Source: Bacillota bacterium (lineage in GTDB: Bacteria; Bacillota; Clostridia; TANB77; CAG-465). Taken from it: a stretch of 10,337 nucleotides of DNA. Made by a program: the position numbers and the translations under genes. This document shows positions 1 to 6,135 of this stretch, one piece after another. Numbering within the stretch: position 1 is the first letter of the stretch; every line of letters begins with the position of its first letter. The DNA is taken from contig JAEWRE010000084.1 in assembly GCA_023460235.1 (NCBI GenBank), positions 1-10,337 of the forward strand, read 5' to 3'. The notes below the pieces were generated by a model. The model had not been told where the DNA came from and did no database searches. It worked only from the letters and a program-made list of their open reading frames with translations.

Positions 1-214
1 AACCTTAACAGGTCGTATTAAATTATCTGTTGAAGTTCATTTTAAAGATCATAGGCGTAGAGATCTTGATAACATCGTCAAAGGCTTGCAAGATGTTTTA
101 ACTGAAGCAAAAATCTTTATTGATGATTGTCAAATTGATGAGCTTTTTGTTAAAAGAGCAGAAATTGATAAAGACAAAAAAGGCTATGTAATTGTTTTAA
201 TAGATGAGATTTAA
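1..214 (+). CDS. rusA: RusA-type Holliday junction resolvase, C-terminal part (5' end outside window)
   Basis: This is the last 70 codons of a gene that begins before the window; the reading frame starts at base 2 and ends with TAA at 212-214. RusA is a dimeric Mg-dependent endonuclease that resolves Holliday junctions and other branched DNA, which in phages clears recombination and replication intermediates before packaging. The visible part has the RusA signature: RRRDLDN followed by a lysine four residues after the second aspartate, then IDDCQI. From memory these match E. coli RusA RRRDLDN...K and LDDAQ, which hold the catalytic aspartates D70, D72 and D91 and the lysine K76. All of these positions are kept, so the enzyme looks active. 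The next gene starts 16 bases downstream and is probably cotranscribed. Confidence 0.88.
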   Translation, partial: TLTGRIKLSVEVHFKDHRRRDLDNIVKGLQDVLTEAKIFIDDCQIDELFVKRAEIDKDKKGYVIVLIDEI

Positions 215-230
215 AAAGGAAAATAAAAAA

Positions 231-488
231 ATGTCAAAGTTTAGTTATCCTATTGAGAGTGAAGATCATGACAATGTAAACAGTCCTAGTCATTATCAAG
301 GTAAAGTTGAATGTATCGACTGTATTGAGAGTGCAACTGCAGGTCTTAACGGCATTGAAGCCTTTTGTACAGGAAATGCCATCAAGTATCTGTATAGATG
401 GAAAAAGAAAAACGGCATAACTGATTTACGTAAATGTTTGTGGTATGTCAATCATTTAATAGAGAATTTAGAAAATAAAAACAAATAA
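231..488 (+). CDS. DUF3310 family phage protein
   Basis: This is a small protein of 85 residues from the ATG at 231. That start is preferred because AAGGA at 216-220 lies 10 bases upstream. An earlier in-frame ATG at 204 would lie inside the rusA coding end and has no clear ribosome site. The DUF3310 pattern is plain: SPSHY near the N-terminus, an ECID motif, then FCTGNAIKYLYRW followed by KNG, DL and a C-terminal helix ending NHLIENLE. DUF3310 proteins are common next to phage replication and nucleotide-metabolism genes and are sometimes labelled nucleotide kinase, but I see no P-loop here, so I would not claim a reaction. The gene sits between rusA and a DNA methyltransferase, which fits an early DNA-metabolism cassette. 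Confidence 0.82.
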   Translation: MSKFSYPIESEDHDNVNSPSHYQGKVECIDCIESATAGLNGIEAFCTGNAIKYLYRWKKKNGITDLRKCLWYVNHLIENLENKNK

Positions 489-493
489 GAATA

Positions 494-1366
494 GTGAGTA
501 AAATGAATTTTGGACTGCCCTATAAAGGCTCAAAAAATAAAATTGCTAAATGGGTTTGCGATATTCTGCCAGATGCTAATACACTATACGATTTATTTGC
601 TGGGGGAGGTGCAATAACTCATTGTGCAAGCCTTAATCGAAAATATAATAATTACATTGTTAATGATTTAAACTCTTTATGTATTAAAGGCTTAAAAATG
701 GCTTTTAATGGTGAATTTAAAAATGAAACACGATGGATAAGCCGTGATGACTTTTTTAAATTAAAAGATACAGATTATTACGTTGCTTGTTGCTTTTCTT
801 TTGGAAATGATTTTAAAGGTTACTCTTATAACGAAGAGATAGAGCAATTTAAAAAAGCTATGCACTATTCTGTTGTTTTTAATAATAATTCTCTTTTGTC
901 AAAGTTTGTTAATGTTGACAACTTGAATTATACAAGTAACGTTCTGCGAGATAGAATGATATATTTACGTAAATATCTGCATAATTTTACTGATTTTAAA
1001 GATAAAAGGATTGAATTACAAAACTTAGAAAGTTTAACAAGGTTAAATAAAATAGATAATCCACAAACAGATAATATTAAATTTTATTCTGATGATTATC
1101 AGAATATCCCATTAACTGATAAAGATGCAGTTATTTATTGTGATATTCCTTATGCAAATACTGCGAAATATAAACACTCTTTTGATTATGAAAGGTTTTA
1201 TTTATGGGCTGAAAGGCAGGAAATACCGATTTATATTTCAGAATATCAGATGCCAAAAGACCGTTTTGTTTGTGTGGCAGAAAAGGAAAAGAAATGTAAT
1301 TTATCACCCACAAACAATGGTAAGATTACAATAGAGAGAATTTTTAGACCTAGAACACAATTATAA
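494..1366 (+). CDS. D12-class (Dam-like) N6-adenine DNA methyltransferase
   Basis: This 290-residue protein has the order of the D12/Dam group. GLPYKGSKNKI (7-17) is the N-terminal SAM-site element. DLFAGGGA (33-40) is motif I, the FxGxG SAM loop. ND at 58-59 lies at the end of the next strand. CDIPY (216-220) is the catalytic motif IV, and a C-terminal SEYQMP...LSP...ERIF segment is typical of phage members. The family transfers methyl groups from SAM to adenine N6 in DNA; the target site cannot be read from sequence. Motif IV is DIPY rather than DPPY, a departure from the consensus that keeps the key Asp, the second Pro and the Tyr. The start is GTG at 494; an ATG at 503 is an alternative, and neither has a strong ribosome site. 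No restriction enzyme is adjacent, so it is an orphan methylase, plausibly shielding phage DNA from host restriction. Confidence 0.88.
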   Translation: MSKMNFGLPYKGSKNKIAKWVCDILPDANTLYDLFAGGGAITHCASLNRKYNNYIVNDLNSLCIKGLKMAFNGEFKNETRWISRDDFFKLKDTDYYVACCFSFGNDFKGYSYNEEIEQFKKAMHYSVVFNNNSLLSKFVNVDNLNYTSNVLRDRMIYLRKYLHNFTDFKDKRIELQNLESLTRLNKIDNPQTDNIKFYSDDYQNIPLTDKDAVIYCDIPYANTAKYKHSFDYERFYLWAERQEIPIYISEYQMPKDRFVCVAEKEKKCNLSPTNNGKITIERIFRPRTQL

Positions 1367-1371
1367 TATTT

Positions 1372-1899
1372 ATGCTAAATACATTATTGATTTTATTAAG
1401 ATTTTCACCTTACATATTGATTTTTAGTGCTGGTTTTTACCTTAAAGGCTGTATGACTGATAAACTCATAAGCGATTTAAAAAATCAAGTTATTGAAAAT
1501 CAAGAAAAAATTATTATTACAGAAAGGAAATTAAACGACTATAATAACAATGTAGTTACACAAACTTTTGATTTTATTAAGAAAAATGATGAAATATTTA
1601 ATAGTGCTTATAAGTTTGACTTTAACGGCTTGTACCTCAGTCCAGACGGTGCAGAAATGTCCAATGCTGAAAGTGCCTCAAGTCCTGCTAAAGAAAGAGA
1701 ATGTAAATCAAGTGACAAATACAGAACAGAATATAACAGATGCGTATCAGAACTTGAAAACTTTTATAAACGAGAATTAGAAAAATCAAAGAAGTGCGAT
1801 GAGATAACTATTAAATACAATTCTTTGATAGATATTGTTAATAATTTTTTGAAGGTGCAAGATGCAAAAGAAAACAACACAAAAAATTATCCAAATTGA
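1372..1899 (+). CDS. Rz-like inner-membrane spanin (i-spanin)
   Basis: This is a 175-residue protein with one hydrophobic N-terminal segment (about residues 3-25), followed by a long charged, helix-prone region rich in K, E, N and D. That is the layout of type II-anchored Rz proteins, whose periplasmic helix pairs with the Rz1 lipoprotein to fuse the inner and outer membranes at the end of lysis. The strongest evidence is positional: a complete lipoprotein gene lies inside it in another frame (1586-1780), the hallmark of embedded Rz/Rz1 pairs. Cysteines at 27, 111, 124 and 142 could form disulfides, as in other spanins. The ATG at 1372 has no recognisable Shine-Dalgarno site, but later starts would lose the membrane segment. 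The last 38 bases overlap the terminase small-subunit gene. Sequence similarity to named Rz proteins is weak by eye. Confidence 0.72.
   Translation: MLNTLLILLRFSPYILIFSAGFYLKGCMTDKLISDLKNQVIENQEKIIITERKLNDYNNNVVTQTFDFIKKNDEIFNSAYKFDFNGLYLSPDGAEMSNAESASSPAKERECKSSDKYRTEYNRCVSELENFYKRELEKSKKCDEITIKYNSLIDIVNNFLKVQDAKENNTKNYPN
1586..1780 (+). CDS. Rz1-like outer-membrane spanin lipoprotein, nested in Rz gene
   Basis: This 64-residue protein is encoded wholly inside the Rz-like gene in the +1 frame. It has a short lipoprotein signal: MMKYL, a hydrophobic run, then the lipobox LTAC with the cysteine codon at 1631-1633. Signal peptidase II would release a 49-residue lipoprotein. Its mature start, CTSVQTVQKC, shares the spacing CTSxQxVxxC with lambda Rz1 (CTSKQSVSQC, from memory). 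It then has a KVPQV segment but not the long proline tract of lambda Rz1. There is no Asp at +2 (it is Thr), consistent with sorting to the outer membrane. I chose the ATG at 1586; ATG 1589 and an upstream in-frame TTG at 1568 are alternatives. A weak TAAG lies just upstream. The protein should bind the periplasmic C-terminus of its Rz partner. Confidence 0.75.
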   Translation: MMKYLIVLISLTLTACTSVQTVQKCPMLKVPQVLLKKENVNQVTNTEQNITDAYQNLKTFINEN

Positions 1900-2251
1900 T
1901 TTAGATCAAGTTGAGGAACTGGCTAGCAAGGGTTTAACCAAAGAGCAAGTTGCTCATAATATGGCAGTTTCAGAGCGTACCTTTTATCGACGTGATCAAG
2001 AATTAAACGGGGCAATTAGTGAGGCTTACAGAAGAGGCAAAAGCAAAGGTGTTCGAGTTGTTGCAAATGCCCTTTTTCAGAAAGCTCAAAAAGGCGACAA
2101 CGCAGCTATGATTTTCTTCTTGAAATGTAATGGCTGGCGGGAAAATTCAGAAACCACTATTAAGATTGATACCGAAAGAAATGTGCAGCAGTTATCTGAT
2201 GCAGAGCTTTTTGAGATTGTAGAAAATTCAAAGAATAAGAAAACATCATAA
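1862..2251 (+). CDS. Terminase small subunit
   Basis: This is a 129-residue DNA-packaging protein. The N-terminal part (about 14-45) reads as a helix-turn-helix: a DQVEELASKGLTKEQVAHNM helix pair followed by AVSERTFYRR as the recognition helix. The middle holds the widespread small-terminase block ALFQKAQKGDNAAMIFFLK followed by GWRE (about 70-93). The C-terminal tail is acidic and Lys-rich and would contact the large subunit. Small terminases form rings that recognise the packaging site and regulate the motor. A good ribosome site (GAAGGTG) precedes the ATG at 1862, which lies within the end of the Rz gene. The stop codon abuts the ATG of the large subunit with no spacer, implying coupled translation. 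Confidence 0.88.
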   Translation: MQKKTTQKIIQIDLDQVEELASKGLTKEQVAHNMAVSERTFYRRDQELNGAISEAYRRGKSKGVRVVANALFQKAQKGDNAAMIFFLKCNGWRENSETTIKIDTERNVQQLSDAELFEIVENSKNKKTS

Positions 2252-3709
2252 ATGACACTTGAAGAGGTAAAAGCTGAAATTATAAGACGTGCCGAAAATG
2301 AAATTAAAATCAGAGAAGCACGTAATAATTTATTGTCTTTTATTTCAGTTACTTACAAAGATTATAAAATCGGCTGGGTGCATCGTGAAATTTGTGAAAC
2401 CTTAGATAATTTTTTAAAAGATTTAATTGATGGCAAACGTCCACGTTTAATTATTACAATGCCTCCACGCTCTGGAAAATCTGAAATAGTTTCAAGGCGT
2501 TTTCCTGCTTATTTCTTGGGCAAATATCCAGATTTATCAATAATTAGCGTTTCTTATTCTGCTTCTTTAGCTGAAGATTTTAGTCGAGATGTACAAAGAA
2601 TTATTGATAGTGATGATTACAAGAAAATTTTTCCAAATACCAAATTATCAGATAAAAAAGATAAAAACTACAAAAGAACATCAGATTTTTTCGAGATTGT
2701 TGATCATAAAGGTGTTTACTGTTCGGCTGGCGTAGGTGGTAGTATCACTGGTAAAGGTTGTGACATTCTAATTATTGATGATCCTATCAAGAATAGGCAA
2801 GAAGCAAATTCTGAAACAGTCAGAAAAAAAATCTATGATTGGTATTCATCAACTGCATATACAAGATTAAGCCCTATCGGTGGCGTTATTATGATGTGCA
2901 CACGTTGGCACTTAGATGATTTGATAGGTAAAGTGTTAAGCGATAAAAATCAAAAGCCATTCCACGTTATTTCATATCCAGCTATTGCAGAACATGACGA
3001 ACCTCACAGAAAGCAAGGTGAAGCTCTACATCCTGAAAGATTTAGTATTGAAATTTTAAACGAAATTAAAAGTACATTGTCAACTGCTGATTGGTTATCA
3101 CTATATCAACAAAAGCCAGTTCCAGAAGGTGGAGCCATTTTTGAAACTTCAAAACTAAGGTATTATGATGAAAGCTCCGAGCCTAAACGCTTTGACCAAA
3201 TTGTAGGTTCGTGGGATATGACCTTTAAAGAGAATAAAACTAGCGATTTTGTCGTTGGTCAATTGTGGGGTAGAAAAGGAGCAGACTTTTATTTGCTTGA
3301 TATGGTCAGAGATAGAATGGATTTTGTTAAGACCTTAAAAGTATTTATAAATTTTGCTAATAAGCATAAAAATTGCAACTGCTGGTTAGTTGAGGATAAG
3401 GCGAACGGAACGGCAATTATATCAACTCTTAAAAAGTATATAAGTGGCATTATTCCTATCACTCCAAAAGAAAGCAAGCAAGAAAGAGCTTATGCAATTA
3501 CTCCATATCTTGAAGCAGGTAATATATTTTTTCCTAAAAATCAAAATTTTACAAAAGATTTAGAAGAAGAAATGTTACAATTCCCAGCAGGTGCACACGA
3601 TGATACAGTTGACAGTATGACACAAGCTCTTAATTATTTCAGAATGAAAAAGCGTGTTCAAATGTCAGAAAGCAACAAGATGTATTTACTAAGAGGTTTA
3701 TTACGATGA
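2252..3709 (+). CDS. Terminase large subunit (packaging ATPase and nuclease)
   Basis: This 485-residue protein is a full-length two-domain packaging motor. The ATPase half has Walker A PPRSGKS (71-77), Walker B DILIIDD (171-177) and a TRWH coupling motif (217-220). The RNase H-like nuclease half has GSWDMTF with Asp322, WLVEDKANG with Glu381/Asp382, and AHDDTVDSM with Asp450/Asp451, giving the expected acidic metal-binding set. It docks on the portal, pumps DNA into the prohead using ATP and cuts the concatemer. Headful or site-specific cutting cannot be decided here. It starts directly after the small-subunit stop, and its final TGA overlaps the portal ATG as ATGA. All catalytic positions are present, so the gene looks functional. 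Confidence 0.95.
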   Translation: MTLEEVKAEIIRRAENEIKIREARNNLLSFISVTYKDYKIGWVHREICETLDNFLKDLIDGKRPRLIITMPPRSGKSEIVSRRFPAYFLGKYPDLSIISVSYSASLAEDFSRDVQRIIDSDDYKKIFPNTKLSDKKDKNYKRTSDFFEIVDHKGVYCSAGVGGSITGKGCDILIIDDPIKNRQEANSETVRKKIYDWYSSTAYTRLSPIGGVIMMCTRWHLDDLIGKVLSDKNQKPFHVISYPAIAEHDEPHRKQGEALHPERFSIEILNEIKSTLSTADWLSLYQQKPVPEGGAIFETSKLRYYDESSEPKRFDQIVGSWDMTFKENKTSDFVVGQLWGRKGADFYLLDMVRDRMDFVKTLKVFINFANKHKNCNCWLVEDKANGTAIISTLKKYISGIIPITPKESKQERAYAITPYLEAGNIFFPKNQNFTKDLEEEMLQFPAGAHDDTVDSMTQALNYFRMKKRVQMSESNKMYLLRGLLR

Positions 3710-5175
3710 CAGAAAAGAAGAATAAAATAAATTTTGAAAATATTGAGATGTTTTTGACTGAAAGAGATTGCAAAAATTTTGATAGTTTAGAGAATGTGCG
3801 GAAAAACTTCTCAGTTCCTTTTACATCGGTTAGAAACGCAGACCATATCTCACAATGTAATGAAGATTTTGACAATGCAGGAGGCTTTGAAAGTCTTTTT
3901 AATACTTTGACTGAGCATAGTCTTGAGTTAGGTCAATATCCTATAACTTCTTTTATCGGCTATGGAGCTTTACAGCAGATTTCACAAAATGGAATGATTA
4001 GAGCTTGCGTATCAACTGTAGCTGATGATATTACAAGAAAGTGGATAACTATTAACTGCGATGATGCCGATAAATCTTTAAAATTACAGAATTTAATTGA
4101 TAAAAAATATAAATTAAAAGAGGTTATCCATAATGCAGTATTAAAGACTGGTTATCTTGGTGGTTGTCTTATCTATATTGACACTGGATTCCAAAGCGAT
4201 CCTAACGATCCTTTAAATATCAGTAATCAGACGGCAGAATTAACACAGAACGCAAATCTAAAATTCAAGATTATTGATCCTTCAATTTCAACACCGTTCA
4301 AATATAACTGCTTTAATCCTCTTGCAGATGATTATTACAAGCCTACAAAGTGGGTGGTAAACGGCATCACAATTGATGCAAGTCGTTTACTTGTATGTTC
4401 AGAGAATGAGCCACCATTATTATTGAAACCAGCATATAACTTCTTAGGTATTCCACAAGCTCAAATCTTATGGGACTACGTCTTACATTTCAATGAGTGC
4501 AGAACTGCAACACAAAGATTATTAAGCAAGATAGCATTATTAGTTGTCAAAACTGATATTGATGCTGTTTTTGAGAGCGAAAACGGCTTACAGAATTTTG
4601 ATATACGTATGAAGGTGCTTGAAAAATATAGAAATAATGATAGCGTTTATGTTTGCGACAAAGAAAGTGAAGATGTAAATAATATTCAATCAACTATTAC
4701 TGGTTGTACCGATATTGTAAGACAGTCATTAGAATTGATAGCTTGCATTAACAGAACACCAGCTGTAAAACTTTTAGGCATCTCACCTAGTGGATTTAAC
4801 GCAACTGGCGAAAGTGACTTAAAGAATTATTATGATTATATTTCGAGCAAGCAAGAATTATACAGAGATGTAATCAATGAGTGCATCAAGTGTATTCAGT
4901 TAGCCGAATTTGGTTATATTGATGAAAGCGTTAATTTTGATTTTGTAAACCTCAATGACGAAGATGAAGGTGTTAAAATCACTAATTTTGTTAATAAGGT
5001 TAATGCACTTGGTTCAATGCTTGATAGACAGATTGTAACTGCAAATGAAGTTAGAGAGATTATCAAAGCTGATGACACCTTAGATTTTTCTAAACTTGAA
5101 GGCGATATTGACGAAACAGATTATTCAGAGCTTTTTAGTGGAGTGAATGAAAATGCAGAAACTAAAGACCATTAG
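3706..5175 (+). CDS. Portal protein, DUF1073 type
   Basis: This 489-residue protein matches the DUF1073 phage portal group: FIGYGALQQISQNGMIRACV and VADDITRKW (83-113) correspond to the family's conserved early block. The later segment ATGESDLKNYYDYIS (about 366-380) is the equivalent of the ATSDGE...YDYI region, followed by a helical C-terminal part. The portal forms a 12-subunit ring at one capsid vertex that nucleates head assembly, anchors terminase during packaging and later holds the connector. Its ATG overlaps the terminase stop by four bases, with AAGAGG about ten bases upstream, and its end overlaps the minor head gene. The order terminase, portal, MuF-like protein is standard and supports the call. 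No truncation is seen. Confidence 0.88.
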   Translation: MTEKKNKINFENIEMFLTERDCKNFDSLENVRKNFSVPFTSVRNADHISQCNEDFDNAGGFESLFNTLTEHSLELGQYPITSFIGYGALQQISQNGMIRACVSTVADDITRKWITINCDDADKSLKLQNLIDKKYKLKEVIHNAVLKTGYLGGCLIYIDTGFQSDPNDPLNISNQTAELTQNANLKFKIIDPSISTPFKYNCFNPLADDYYKPTKWVVNGITIDASRLLVCSENEPPLLLKPAYNFLGIPQAQILWDYVLHFNECRTATQRLLSKIALLVVKTDIDAVFESENGLQNFDIRMKVLEKYRNNDSVYVCDKESEDVNNIQSTITGCTDIVRQSLELIACINRTPAVKLLGISPSGFNATGESDLKNYYDYISSKQELYRDVINECIKCIQLAEFGYIDESVNFDFVNLNDEDEGVKITNFVNKVNALGSMLDRQIVTANEVREIIKADDTLDFSKLEGDIDETDYSELFSGVNENAETKDH

Positions 5176-6043
5176 AGCTATTGAACCAAATGCAGGGGCA
5201 AGAATGAGCCTTAGAAACAAGCTCATAAAATTAAATAAAGACTTTGGAAATTTTGTTTTATTTTCTATGATGCAGGAACTTGAAAAATCTCAATATTTGT
5301 CTGTTTCTGATAGCTTTTTAACACCAGCGCAAAAAAGAGTAATGACAGCTTTAAAAAATAGAAGTTTATCTGCATTTAGAAAAAATCAAAACTTAGTAGG
5401 GTTTTTATCTGAATATATTTCCAAAAATTCAGCAAAATGGACAAAGCTCCTAGAAAATGCAAGCGAAAAGATTTTAAACAAAGAGCTTGAAAAGGTTGTG
5501 AAATCAACTGCTACTGCTAATAAGCAAGCATTTTTAAATGTAGGCTTTTCAAAGGAAAATTTAAAAGAAGGCGGACAACTTCCCACAGTATCAAGTCCTT
5601 TTATTTCTCCAGAAGCAAAAAAATTTATTCAAGAATTTAAAGCTGAAAAGATATCCGATTTTGTGCAGATGAATATGAATACAGCGGACAACATCAAGAA
5701 TATTCTTGCTGAGGGATTAGAAACTGGCAATGTATTTTCACACATTCAAGAAAATGTTAAGATGATGCAAGGAAGCACGGAAAGGCAAATCAATAATTAT
5801 GTTTTAGACCAAACATGTAAAGTAAATTCAGAAATTACAAGACTTAATGCAAAATCTTTAGGCATAACAAAAGCTATTTGGAAACATATTGCAGGTCAAT
5901 ATTCAAGCCGTCAAACTCATAAAGCCTTTGATGGTAAAGTATTTAATATTGATGAAGGAATGTTTGATAAAGATGTGCAAAAATATGTTAAGCCAGCTGA
6001 ATTACCTTATTGCCGTTGTGTTTATCGTTTAGTTTATGATTAA
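5153..6043 (+). CDS. Minor head protein, Mu gpF-like head morphogenesis
   Basis: The protein has 296 residues from ATG 5153, or 298 from ATG 5147. I prefer 5153 because the ribosome site GGAG at 5140-5143 lies nine bases before it and only three before 5147. The C-terminal 50 residues carry the Phage_Mu_F signature: IWKHIAG, then SSRQTHKAFDGKVF, then a LPYCRC zinc-like cysteine motif near the end. The N-terminal two thirds is helical, Lys-rich and has no motif I recognise. Proteins of this family are minor head components packaged with or bound to the portal, and some have toxin or enzyme domains fused; none is evident here. The start lies inside the portal gene, implying translational coupling. 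An 88-base gap follows, the first sizeable one in the late block. Confidence 0.87.
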   Translation: MQKLKTIRAIEPNAGARMSLRNKLIKLNKDFGNFVLFSMMQELEKSQYLSVSDSFLTPAQKRVMTALKNRSLSAFRKNQNLVGFLSEYISKNSAKWTKLLENASEKILNKELEKVVKSTATANKQAFLNVGFSKENLKEGGQLPTVSSPFISPEAKKFIQEFKAEKISDFVQMNMNTADNIKNILAEGLETGNVFSHIQENVKMMQGSTERQINNYVLDQTCKVNSEITRLNAKSLGITKAIWKHIAGQYSSRQTHKAFDGKVFNIDEGMFDKDVQKYVKPAELPYCRCVYRLVYD

Positions 6044-6045
6044 AA

Positions 6046-6135
6046 ATGCGAAAATATTTAAAAAAATATTTGACTTATCTTTTTAATTTTTTAATATTCA
6101 AAATAGATGATAAAAATCAAAAGGTTATGAGATGA
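6046..6135 (+). CDS. Possible 29-residue small ORF filling the gap before the protease gene
   Basis: ATG at 6046 opens a 29-codon frame that crosses the whole intergenic gap. It ends with a TGA that overlaps the next gene's ATG as ATGA. The peptide starts MRKYLKKYLTYLFNFLIFKI, basic and then strongly hydrophobic and aromatic, like a short membrane-active helix, and ends in a polar tail. No Shine-Dalgarno site precedes it, and AT-rich DNA easily makes such peptides, so it may be chance. The four-base stop-start overlap and the exact filling of the gap are the only arguments for it. I cannot name a function. Confidence 0.2.
   Translation: MRKYLKKYLTYLFNFLIFKIDDKNQKVMR
6070..6097 (+). promoter_or_regulatory. 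Candidate sigma-70-like promoter before the protease-scaffold-capsid genes
   Basis: TTGACT at 6070-6075 matches five of six bases of the -35 consensus. Sixteen bases later TAATAT at 6092-6097 is a weak -10 (four of six). It lies in the only sizeable gap between the packaging genes and the head-shell genes, where an extra promoter would raise expression of capsid and scaffold. The surroundings are almost all A and T, so a chance match is quite possible. Confidence 0.3.

Noticed and set aside
204..230. Upstream in-frame start for the DUF3310 gene
   Set aside because: The nine extra residues would be coded partly within the rusA end, and the good ribosome site AAGGA points to the ATG at 231.
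1125..1334. Forward-strand ORF of 69 codons inside the methylase gene
   Set aside because: It lies within the catalytic part of a clear methylase, has no ribosome site and gives a basic, low-complexity product without signal or lipobox.
1362..1367. Perfect TATAAT just before the Rz-like start
   Set aside because: It overlaps the methylase stop, has no TG extension and no acceptable -35 at 16-18 bases upstream. In such AT-rich sequence it is most likely chance.
3639..3875. Antisense ORF of 78 codons across the terminase-portal junction
   Set aside because: It lies opposite two well-supported, overlapping genes. Its Phe/Ser/Leu-rich content is what reversed A-rich coding DNA gives.
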